Part shown: positions 12,755 to 23,400 of the stretch, piece by piece
Position numbering within the stretch: the first letter of the stretch is position 1
Layout of the letters: every line of letters begins with the position of its first letter
NCBI GenBank assembly: GCA_021292105.1
Contig: CM037865.1
Coordinates: 72,095,356-72,159,355 of the forward strand
Direction: 5' to 3'
DNA from: Anadara kagoshimensis
Lineage: Eukaryota > Mollusca > Bivalvia > Arcoida > Arcidae
Length of the DNA: 64,000 nt
Position numbers and translations under genes: made by a program
The notes under the pieces: model-generated
Seen by the model: only the letters and a program-made list of their open reading frames with translations
What the model was told of the DNA's origin: nothing
Databases searched by the model: none

Positions 12755-13208
12755 AAATAAATCGTATGACATGGGCTTATTAGTTCCTCATTCATTATAC
12801 ATATTTCATTATCTAAAATTTTCTTAAAATATGTGCACACAGTTACCAGTCACCGCAAAATGTTACTACCATATTATAGAGTATTCACAGTTGCAAAAAT
12901 TTATTCATTATTCAGTACTTCTCAACGCATCTCTTAATACTTCAACTAGTTTGTCATTTCCCTCGCTCTTGTTTTTATTCCCAATTGCGATAGTTTTTCT
13001 TTTATTGCACATTCATTCAAGTTTTCTATTTCCTCATTTATAGGTTTATTATTTTCCAAATAATTTTCGTTGGTCTGTTTGATTTCTCTTAGAATTCTTT
13101 GTTTTTTACTAACTCCTTTTTTCTTTTTTACATGCAGTTATCATATTAGCTTAATAGTCTGCTGGTAGAACAAATAAATGTGGGGGAAGTCAGAGAAATT
13201 AAATTATT
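12755..13208. other. AT-rich stretch, no gene seen
   Basis: Short frames only, T-rich on the plus strand; no motif recognised. Confidence 0.4.
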
Positions 13209-13286
13209 ATTATTATTTATTTATTTATTTTTTTTTTTTTTTTTTTTTTTGGTACTTTTATGTGATAATGAGATGTTTCAAACTAT

Positions 13287-13321
<35 letters not shown>
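13209..13321. repeat. Simple repeats: ATT/poly-T then GA run
   Basis: ATT/ATTT units and a T run of about 20 (to 13250) are followed by a GA run (13287-13321). Confidence 0.9.
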
Positions 13322-13322
<1 letters not shown>

Positions 13323-13758
13323 CTGCATCTGTGATATTATGTATTATGACTGACACAAATTTCAATCTGTAGTACACAATAATGAAGCTGTTTTTCAGAT
13401 AGAGTACTGGACAGCTACATTAATGGGTAGAGTTAATTAGCGATATCCGGTTTATAGGTGATTAATTGACATAGATAAGATGCACAAAATCCATCCATCG
13501 GTAGCGGGATACACTTCGAATATGCAAAGGGATTAGTATGAAGGTGATTTTCCATTAATGGGGAATGTCCCGCATCTGAATATACAAGCGAGGCATTAGT
13601 TAAATTCAGAAATATCACCTGGTTAACGATAAATCCGTAACTGGTCCTTTTCTAACAAAAATTACTAAAAAAAAACCAATGACAGTCCGCGTGGGAAAAA
13701 GGAAAAAGAAATAGTCTCGCAGTCACCAGAGATGCAGACAAAAAGACCTTTCGAAACA

Positions 13759-14115
13759 TTTATTTATTTATTTATTTATTTATTTATCCGTAAAATCATA
13801 CAAATTTTTAAAGTAATTTTGAAGTAATTTGCCATTACCGTACATTTTCAAAAAACATGTCTTAAGATGCAGAAAAAATTGTAGAATGTGGAACGATTTA
13901 AAAGTGTTAGACTTTTCCTTAAATTTTTAGAGTTTTTGTCACTCAAAGTAAGCCTATTTATGTAAATTATCACCTTTTTACTATATCACTCTATATAAGA
14001 CATTACGAATGTATGGGTTATTTTCAAAGTAATTTTGAAGTAATTTTCCATTATCATAAAATTATGAAAAAAATATAGTAAGATGCAGAAAAAAATGTAG
14101 AATATGAAATAATTT
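13759..14115. repeat. ATTT microsatellite and a diverged tandem duplication, about 217-bp period
   Basis: An ATTT run (13759-13787) is followed by two diverged copies of a segment containing AAAGTAATTTTGAAGTAATTT and AAGATGCAGAAAAAA, beginning near 13808 and 14026. No gene is seen from here to 14820. Confidence 0.7.
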
Positions 14116-14819
14116 GAAAGTTTTAAGAAATATCCACATTAAAGTTAAAATAAGAAAATTATTAAACCAGGTGCATGTTTTCCCTATATAAACCATTATA
14201 CATCACCTGTATATATACGGTGACGGGTTAAGATGACTGCTATAGTTGGTAAAAAATAGTGCCTATTTTTATATTAAAGTTAAAAAAGCCCCAATTGTTT
14301 ATTTATTTATTTTCTCGTGTTATACACCATTGGAATCGTCAAAATGTCTTCTTTTTAGCTATAACAGGAACTTTTTCGAAAATGAAAGTAAAATTATTGA
14401 TATGACTGTTTTAAGCAACCACGTCAACATATTTCCTTCTTTATCTATATTGTAAAGTTCTTAAATTTCAAACTAAAAAAGCCCCAAAAATTTCTTAAAA
14501 TATTTCAGATTAAAAAATACCATAAAATTCCTCTCATTTTCTACTTTTTAATGATAACAGGAATAATTTGATATCTTTGATCTTTCAATATTTTATTTAA
14601 GAAATAAGTTTCAATCCTTCATAATTCTTTGTTAGCTTCAGGTCGAAAGTAACCGGAAAAATTAGCGCATGCGCAACTACTGATCAAACGCAAAGTCGAT
14701 AATGTCGAGCTCCAGTCGAGCGCAGGCTGCATAAAACGTCGTTGTCAACACATTTAAATAACACACCAGCTGGAAAAGGAGTCTTGCACACTCACCCCAC
14801 GTCACTGAAACAAATACGA

Positions 14820-15062
14820 TAGCTCCGTATGGGGGGTCGGGGTTCGAATCCCGACCGGGTCTGACAAACTGGGACTTTAGAAAATATGTAGTGACGGTAG
14901 GTGTGTCGGGCTAAATGAAGAAACCTCACTAAACATTGCCCTCACTGGCCGAACGCACTGTACAGGGAGAAATTTCTATCACCCAAACTATAACTGGCGA
15001 CGTCTCGATATAAGTGAAATATTATTGACTGTAAAATCCCATTCAATCAATGAATCAATCAC
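14820..15062 (+). mobile_element. tRNA-headed SINE, 5'-truncated, plus orientation
   Basis: A B-box region GGTTCGAATCCCGACC is followed by the SINE body and a tail reading CCCATTCAATCAATGAATC. The first part of the tRNA-like head is missing or worn. Confidence 0.65.
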
Positions 15063-15162
15063 TGAAGCCGAGAAAAACCAAGACCTGGCCATCCCGAGTC
15101 ACAAGTCAAATAGCAGGCAATTTATAAAATTAAAAAAATGACGAGAAGCCGCTATAAAACAG

Positions 15163-15180
15163 AGAGAGAGAGACGCTATA

Positions 15181-15222
<42 letters not shown>

Positions 15223-15226
15223 GCTA

Positions 15227-15270
<44 letters not shown>

Positions 15271-15278
15271 GCTATAAA
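15163..15278. repeat. GA runs separated by ACGCTATAAAA
   Basis: Three GA tracts are each joined to the phrase ACGCTATAAAA. On the TALDO1 strand this lies just 3' of the alternative first exon. Confidence 0.93.
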
Positions 15279-15333
15279 AGAGAGAGCAATATTATTTGCA
15301 GATGCAGATACATTAAATTGCATTAAGTAATAC

Positions 15334-15403
15334 CTTCAAAATCTCCTGTATCTGCCACTATGATGGTGACTTTCTTCATCTGTTCTAGAGTTGATTCAGA
15401 CAT
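15334..15403 (-). CDS. TALDO1: Alternative first exon (1b) of transaldolase
   Basis: Read on the minus strand, an ATG at 15403 opens 23 codons beginning MSESTLEQMKK and ending VADTGDFE, plus one base G before a GTATTA donor. Exon 1a (9392-9485) ends with the same VADTGDFE, the same split codon and a GTATTT donor, so 1b can splice to exon 2 in frame and would give a 323-residue protein. Compared with 1a it lacks the basic KRQ segment and the internal Met. It is either an alternative promoter/first exon or a left-over duplicated exon; the open frame and intact donor favour use. A TATATATATA stretch and a CCAAT box (GCCAATC) lie about 125-160 bases upstream of its ATG. Confidence 0.85.
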
Positions 15404-17736
15404 TTTGTGTATTCACAGTTAATCAATACAGAATTATCCTATGTGTGGATCGAAAGCCGGATAGATTGTTTGCCGAGTCGTATGTTACTGGACAGAATGT
15501 TTGCTGTAACTTTACTGTCGAGCTGTGCGCATGTATTAAAGATTGGCAATGAGCCACATTATATATATATAGACTGATGTGACTTTAAATGACAAAGCTG
15601 TTTCTTAAAAAATCTTCTAAAATTAATTAAAATTGTGAAAATCCAGTAAACCAATAAATAAATACAACAAGATAAAAATTACATCTACAATGTCTTAATT
15701 TTTCTCTCTTTAACAAAAAATAAATCTTTGTTCGATTTTCAAACTATTCCACTTATTTCAATTTCCTATGATATGTGGGATTTTTGTCAGGTTTATTCGC
15801 ATCAATAAATAATCCTGCATTTTAAGTGTTTATTTAAGTTCACATTCTAGATTAGTTATTAAACATATTGAGGAAATGTACATCGAGCTGTATGTAGCAG
15901 GAAATTGATGTTTCCGCATATCTCTCTATATAGCTCCGTTGTTATGTACTGTCGGATAATCTTTTCATAATACTGAGTAAATCCTGTTCAGTGTGACGGG
16001 AAAAGATGCATGTTAGTTAAAGGACATTATGACCCTACATTGCAACAAGGAAAGTCATCTCCACAATTATTCACATTCATATAATTGATTTATTGAGAAA
16101 TTGATGGTCAGCTTAATTGTCTGTTTACTATAAGAGTGAGTGAGTTATTGTTTAAAGCCGCATCAGCATTATTGCAGCTATTTGCAGTTAGAAAAAGTAA
16201 AAGATACAATAGTATCAATAACACAAAGTATTAAAATGTAAAATTAAAAATAACAACAAATAAATTTTTAATAAAACTATTGCTAAACTGATAAAAACCA
16301 GTTATATCACAAACAATTTATAAATAAAACACTGGGTTATATATGCTGAAACAATTATATTTTTTTTTACTATAAGAATAATTGTATTTGCACCAATCAA
16401 TTCATTAAGTTTATAACCATGAAACAGTCAATCGCGTACATAGCTATAGCAGGAATTATCATTATGCGCAGGATACAACTATTTATTTAACAAAACTCTT
16501 GATCTTAATTTAAACGCATTTAAATTTTGCAATAAAAGTAATAAATTTAGCTTTCCCCCGATGTATTATTTTTTCTTTATGGGTGGACAAAAGCGACTTA
16601 AAAATCTAATATTGAAAGCAAAATTATAAATCTGCAAAAGTATGAGTTGCAGAGACAGCAAGCGACACAATATATTAGTATTAAGACGACAGAATTAGCT
16701 GAGTTAAGTCTAGCAATGTCTATATAGTTCGTTTCACCCCGAATGTTTTGGAATTTATCATTTAGTCAGTCAAGACGAGTTATTCAATGAATCAGTTGTG
16801 TGCTATATAAGTGAGAAGACGACTTCTAGTCTTCTAACATCGATAATGTGAAAAATATGTTTAAATAGATTTTACTATTACAAAAAAAAAATGTGCTAGG
16901 GGTCAAATCTCCTACTCCAAACATTAGTTCAATAGAGGGGAAAAAATACAGGTATGATTTTGAATTTTTCGAAGGTATCACCCAGTAATTAGCTTCTAGT
17001 AACATGCCGACTCGGAATAAAGGCTGACATTATTTGGTATGAAACACAAACACTGGTAACGAATAAAATAAGAACACTAAAGCACTGATTAAAGAACTCA
17101 TAACGTTGGTTGGACATTGCATTCATCTGGTGATATTTATTAAAATAATGCATTCAAAAGCAACATAACACTCATGTGGTACATGTATTTTAAAATGCAT
17201 TGTTCTGTTAAAATTTCACAACCGCTACCAGATGTAATGACAGCACTGTATCCAGTGATGTGGTTAAAATGGTTATCATCGTCTGAAGCAAGCGTTTCAT
17301 TAACACCACTGCAGATAAACTGGTTATCTATAAGAATTTGAATGCTTGTCACAACCTGGATTTTAACTTTTATTTTTATAAATATTATCTATAAAGCACA
17401 CAGATATATATCATGAATTTAACAGCTAAGTACATCGAAAATATACCAGTGAATCTGAAGACTATATATCATCATCATCACTATATAATGTTAGTAATAT
17501 ATCAATACGATTTTTATTGCAGTGTAAATCTAGAAGAACTTTGGTTAAACTAATCACCAGACTGTTCATTTTGTCGTGTCCATGTATAATTTACAAACAG
17601 TGTGTTGCCACTGCGTAATTTGTTCCACCTTTTCAAATATCCAAAAACACGTGTTTGCAAGATTTGAAGAATTTTTTGTAGAGATATTGCTAAATATTGT
17701 GCTTCCATCAGTTGCTTCTATTTGTACACTTTGCGA

Positions 17737-17739
<3 letters not shown>
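15404..17739. other. AT-rich intergenic DNA, no gene seen
   Basis: This lies between the TALDO1 upstream exon and QRSL1, so it should include promoter DNA of both. A short dispersed-repeat fragment (16133-16195, starting GAGTGAGTGAGTTATTG) resembles a common bivalve repeat. No exon could be supported. Confidence 0.45.
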
Positions 17740-17782
<43 letters not shown>

Positions 17783-17783
17783 G

Positions 17784-17855
<72 letters not shown>

Positions 17856-17965
17856 CGAAAGGACAGTCATTACCTATTTTCAAGTCTTAGTCAGACCCGG
17901 TTGGGGTTCAAACCCACGACCTCACGCATACGGAGCGAGCACGCTACCAACTGAAGCTGATGTAT
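17740..17965 (-). mobile_element. SINE head with an expanded ATTG tail
   Basis: A run of about 28 ATTG units (17740-17852; AATC on the minus strand) adjoins a minus-strand SINE segment with CAGACCCGGTTGGGGTTCAAACCC and a worn tRNA-like head. The simple repeat is probably the expanded tail of a 3'-shortened SINE. Confidence 0.7.
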
Positions 17966-18920
17966 GACCAGACCAGGTCTAAGAACGCCAATTGCTTGAA
18001 TATATTTCATTTGTATCAGCTTATAATTACTTTTCACCGAAGAACTAAAGCGCATTAAACAAATTTTACTGAATCTTTATGCAATATCAGAAGTCTATTA
18101 TTCATGTATTGATAGACTTTTGGTAATATACAAAGTACAAGCACTCGCATCAGGCTTTACTAGGTGATAAATTGTTATCGTGGTATGTTTTGTGGCTATT
18201 CGAATTGGATCTTAAACCCAAAACGTTCAGGTTATATAGCCATCTTGCTTTTCACCAAATTACTAACTTTATTAGTTTATGTTTGATTGGTTCAGTAAAA
18301 TATAACATGAATTATATGTTCAACGGTCAGTTTCAATTTCTCGCATTCAGTCAAAATATGGCCTTTTTCTCTTGTGAGGACCACTTTTTGAAAACTCGTT
18401 AAGATTGCATTTTGCATTCAGAGACAGTAACGCGCAGTACAGGTTGGTCCTCTGAAGAAAACAATTCTGAAATCATTACAAAAGATGGACAATCCTTTCA
18501 TTTTTTTATTTTGAAAAAGGGACAATAACTGAAAACCCTTTTATGAGCCAAATTTGAAAAGACAAATATTTAATACTACATGTATTACTTTTTAAACTTA
18601 AATATTTACCGTATATGACTGTATCATATCTCTTCGATGAAACATGCAGAAGCAATTCTCGTTGAAAGATAATAGGGGTCATCACCCTTAATGCGTATGA
18701 ATTTTCCTGCAAGATGACATGATGTTCCCCACAGAGTGACGTTATGTGATTGTCTTTTGATTTGGACGTCACTAAAGGTCACGCCGATCACGCATGGCAA
18801 AAAAAACCCTATCCACGTGAGCAGGTATGGAAGAAATAATGCCAAGTGTTAAGACAAATATGGGTAAAAAAATATTTATAAGAAAAAATTGTAAATATAA
18901 GAAATGACATTTCTGCTCAT
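17966..18920. other. Intergenic DNA, no gene seen
   Basis: Several 60-90 codon frames overlap on both strands without recognisable domains. Confidence 0.4.
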
Positions 18921-18998
18921 GGTATTTCAAGAGGTAATGCAAGATAGTGTCCACGGCGCGTGTCACACTCAGTATCTTGCATTACCTCTTGAAATACC
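18921..18998. repeat. Perfect 26-bp inverted repeat with 26-base loop
   Basis: The left arm (18921-18946, starting GGTATTTCAAGAGG) and right arm (18973-18998, ending CCTCTTGAAATACC) are exact reverse complements, separated by 26 bases rich in CpG. Transcribed from either strand it would form a long perfect hairpin. It carries no transposon features I know. Confidence 0.9.
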
Positions 18999-19660
18999 TC
19001 TCTAAAATTAATTCCAGAAAATACTGGAAAATTAAAAATTATTAATGATGAAAATTAATTAACGTCTAAACATTTGTTTCTAGTGAAAAAAGTTTGGGGG
19101 TTAATTGGTCAATTAGTTCTTAAACGTAGTACAATATGACTTGGTACAAATTTGGGATGATACGTTTCGACTGCTTTGGCCAAAATTGGGTCTGTTGAAA
19201 TAGGTACGATTTGACTTATGACTACAAAAACATGCTGTCCCTGTCATTGAGAGAAGTTGGTGTTTTATTTTTGTTTTGTATATTTTATTTGGTTCAATTT
19301 GATTGTTAGAAATAGTGCTTGTTTTAAACAAAGTAGATTGCATGAATGCATTTTTAGACCACACATAGTTTAATTATTTCCAGTTCCAAAAAGCGGGAGG
19401 GGGAAGGGGGGGGGGGGGGTTGGTTTACAGGTGCATCCTTTTTCAAGTTCATTTAATATGATCATGCGTTCCTTTTCCAGGTTTGGTTAATTTTAAGTGT
19501 GATCATTTCTACTGATAACTGAAAAAGCAACATGGTCCTTGTTGAATGATATGATCATAGTATTCAACATAAAGAGAAAAGTATGTGTTACTTGCAAAAA
19601 TAAAACTATTTTTGAATTGTATTTGTATCAGGCAGAAGAAAAAACTGTAACAGGAAAGAT
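18999..19660. other. Intergenic DNA with a G run, no gene seen
   Basis: A G-rich run (19395-19419) is the only marked feature. Confidence 0.4.
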
Positions 19661-20243
19661 GTACTATAGGCATGTGCTGTACCACTGAGCTACCCAGTCC
19701 ACTACATTCCCCCTCTTCCTTTTTTCGATTCTACTCCCTTGAATCGAAACCCCCATGTTCCACTCTGGGACCAACCTGTTGGTCGGCCACTTCCCAGGGT
19801 TGGATGAGCCCTCAAATGTAACAGAAAAGAGAAAAAATGCAGGGTCGGACTGGGGATCGAACACTGGGACCTCCCACACTATAGGCCAGTGCTCTACCAC
19901 TGAGCTACCCAGACTGCTACAAAACATTGGGGACAGATCAGGGGTTGAACCCAAGAGCTCCTGCACTATAGGCCAGTGCTCTACCAACTGAGCTACCTAG
20001 ACCGCTACATTCCTTCCCTTATGTTTTAGTTTCTGATAGTATGGAAAATGTCACACAAATTCCCTTTGATGGCCTTTACATGGCCAGCAATTGCTAGTCC
20101 AACCCTTCAGAGACCCACAGCCCCACTATTACCACCAGACTAACAGAAAGGAAAACAAAATGCATGGTCAGACTGGGGATCAAATCTGGGACCTCCCACA
20201 CTCTAGGCGAGGGATCTACCAACCAAGGTGCCCAGACTGCTAT
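19661..20243 (-). repeat. Cluster of four tRNA-like units
   Basis: On the minus strand, units near 19661-19705, 19842-19920, 19932-20010 and 20166-20243 each have an A-box-like GTAGCTCAGTGGTAGAGC part; the better ones also have CCTATAGTG at the anticodon position, a GGTTCAACCCC-like B box and flanking CAGTCC/GTCTGA. Acceptor stems do not pair well, so these look like SINE heads or tRNA-derived repeats rather than working tRNA genes. Spacer DNA between units is also partly duplicated. Confidence 0.6.
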
Positions 20244-20417
20244 CTATTATTAAATGCTACGCCTACTAGATATATATTAATTTATGGTAAAACATAACAT
20301 TTTCGAAAATGATGTGATATTTTATGACAATTGAGATCTACTATTGTAAATGCATAGTAAATAAATCATATTAGATTTTAACCATAAATTGTTCAATGTA
20401 TATATCTTTATTTCCAG

Positions 20418-23400
20418 ACAGTATCCAAGCTTAAAGATGGAACACTTTGTGCAAAAGAATTATGTGAGAAATGTATTGAACGATCAGTAAAAACGCAGGA
20501 GCTTAATGCATTCACAACAAACACTCACCAGTTTGCCAGAAAGCATGCATCTACGTCAGCAGACAGACTTTCAAATAGAGGTAGTCAACGTCTTTCATGT
20601 AAAGTGTGCTTTCTTTTGTACAAATGTCATTCATTTTTTATTACAATAACTTACTAGTATTTCATATTTACAAAATCAAGAAACGTGAAAATATTATTTG
20701 TAAATAACAGTAAGCATCTTGGATTATCATGATCAAATTTCAGGAATATATGTACTGTATCTAGAAATTTTAAAAGTTTTTATCTCCTTGTAAAACTAAA
20801 CACTGCAGTAGCTCAGTTGGTAGAGTGCTTGCTCCGTAAGTGGGAGGTCGTGGGTTTGAACCCTGACCAGGTCTAACCCAAGACTTGAAAGTGTCTTGGC
20901 ATTATGGAATGAAAGTCACAGTTCTTTCGGATGGGAACTTAAAATAAACAAGGTACTGTGTTATGGCAGGCTTTGCACAATAAAGAACTCTGCAGTATGA
21001 TGCCATCAGTAATGTATTTTGCATAGGCAAAATTTCTGCACCTTTGTATATAGCTGTCAATGTCTCAATATAAGTGAAATATTCTTGAGTGGGATGTTAA
21101 ACATATTACTCAACTCAACTTCTTGTAAAACTAGATAAATATTTCAATGACTTGGTATGGATTTTATTTTATCTTTTAGACTACATTTTTGACTCCTGTG
21201 TGAAACTGAATTTGATTCCTGACTTTTAATAAGAAAAAATTGTATGTATAATATAGTTTGACTCTTGAGATTCAAGGGAAACCCTCTATATTATAATAAA
21301 TAATATTACCGTAATTAATATCATTCCCTTATGATGCATAAGGCTGCAACCTGAGACATCAGATTTTGTGTAAATTTTCTGCAGTTTCTATCTGTTTTAT
21401 CTTATGCAAGACATGGATATTTTACTGTAATATTTGGGACTTTGTGTTTATGTCGTTATAAACAGTTTAAATGTATTTTCATTTTCGTGTAGACAGATCA
21501 CAGAGAATAAGAAAACTTGAAGGAATACCGGTAGCCATTAAGGATAATTTTTGTACAGAAGGCATTGTAACAACATGTGCTTCCAACATGCTGAAGAACT
21601 ATATCCCACCTTACAATGCTACTGTTGTACAGAAATTGATAGAAGAAGGAGCCGTTGTCATTGGAAAAACAAATATGGATGAATATGCTATGGGGTATAT
21701 TTAATATGACCGTTTAAATTTAGTTTCTGAGAAATGTAAATAGTTTCTCCACTTAAATTAGAGATTTTGAAGGATTTTTCTCTAGCTTCTTGCTGAGGTA
21801 GTCAAGCTTTAATAATGATTTGGTAAAATCACAAATTTATTGTGACAAATTTTACATAAAATAAGGCTCCATGTTAGCAATAGCATTGTATAGATTTAGT
21901 GAAATCACAAATTTATTGAGTGCGATCTTAAATAGAATAATATTCCATGTTAACCATGACATAATGTAGAAACCTTCATAATAAATGTCATCCTTGGCAG
22001 TATAGACAGTATTCATGGACCAGTCCGTAACCCATGGCGACACGCCAAACAATCTTTACTGGTGATTTTATTTATAATTTTCCCTTTCAGGTGTGGCAGT
22101 ATAGACAGTATTCATGGACCAGTCCGTAACCCATGGCATTACAGATTTAGACATGTGAAACATTCTAATGAACATTCATCATCAGATGTACCATCCAGTG
22201 TTAATGTTGATAATCAAGAACAGAAGATAGGAGTCAGAAACTTCCATAGCTCTTCTTCCAAAGTAGAACAGAATCATGAAGATGCTGACGACTGGCATGT
22301 AGCTGGTGGTAGTTCAGGTGGCAGTGCAGTAGCTGTGGCATCAGGCACTTGTTTTGGGTGAGAAATATCATAAATAACATTTTATTGTGAGTATAGTAGA
22401 TTCCACTTAGTTACATATCTGTTAATTGCATATTTTGGTTATTTACATAACATTTTCTGACAAACAGTTTATAGAATTAAGTGGATTCTTCTATACTTGC
22501 ATTTCATTTTTGGGATATAATTGTACTGACCTGCATAATTAACCTTATGTAAAAATATAGCCGAAAGCATAATTTTGAAATACCAGAAATATTTGGGTTT
22601 ATTTTATATGATTTCTAATATCATTACAGTACTTACTGTACAAATCACAAAAAATAAGTGTGTAGGCATAATTGTATAATAAAGTTGATAAATTAAGTGA
22701 CAAATTGCTTGCAGTATTGATGCAATTAATACCAATTGAGAAAAATTCATGTTTGATAGCAGTTTACTACAAATCAAATTAAGATAAGGCATTTTACAGT
22801 GTATGTAGTTGTTTTGTTCTTTTGTCATGATAACTGACAAAAACCTATAAGAATTATATTTACATTTCATACACATTGTGCATGATTTGTGGCACTTCAG
22901 AATGTTACGTTTCAGGAATTGTATTAAGGAAAGATTCAGATCTGAAATAAAAAAAATTTATAGTTCATTTTCTAACAAAAGCAAAAGAAGGTAAAACTTT
23001 CCCAAAAAGCATTGTGTATTTGTAAGTTGTTTTGAAAAAATGTTATCTGTAATACACATGTATATTTTCAGTGCAATGGGTTCAGATACTGGAGGTTCAA
23101 CACGTAACCCATCAGCTTATTGTGGGGTTGTGGGTTTGAAGCCTACTTATGGACTAGTATCTCGACATGGACTTATACCACTTGTTAACTCATTAGATGT
23201 TCCAGGTATCATGGCTAAAACTGTAGATGATGCTTCATTGTTACTTAGTAAGTTTAGTATAAAAATATTAACTATAAACAATCTTTCCAAACCATACTTA
23301 CTAATGCAAGGAAATCGGATATTAATTTACAATTTACATACATATATTGCTTGCTTCATACATTATATAACTTTGAAAAACTTGACTATGATTGGCTTGG

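Noticed and set aside
12341-12840. Hydrophobic FIYLFIYL-type frames on the minus strand
   Set aside because: Translation of the AAAT array.
15773-15790. ATG TGG GAT TTT TGT CAG before GTTTAT as the missing QRSL1 first exon (MWDFCQ)
   Set aside because: The phase fits, but the peptide does not resemble the family start, the donor is weak and the distance is 4.6 kb; chance is more likely.
19664-19991. 107-codon minus-strand and 78-codon plus-strand frames
   Set aside because: They cross the tRNA-like repeat cluster and overlap each other; no domain is recognised.
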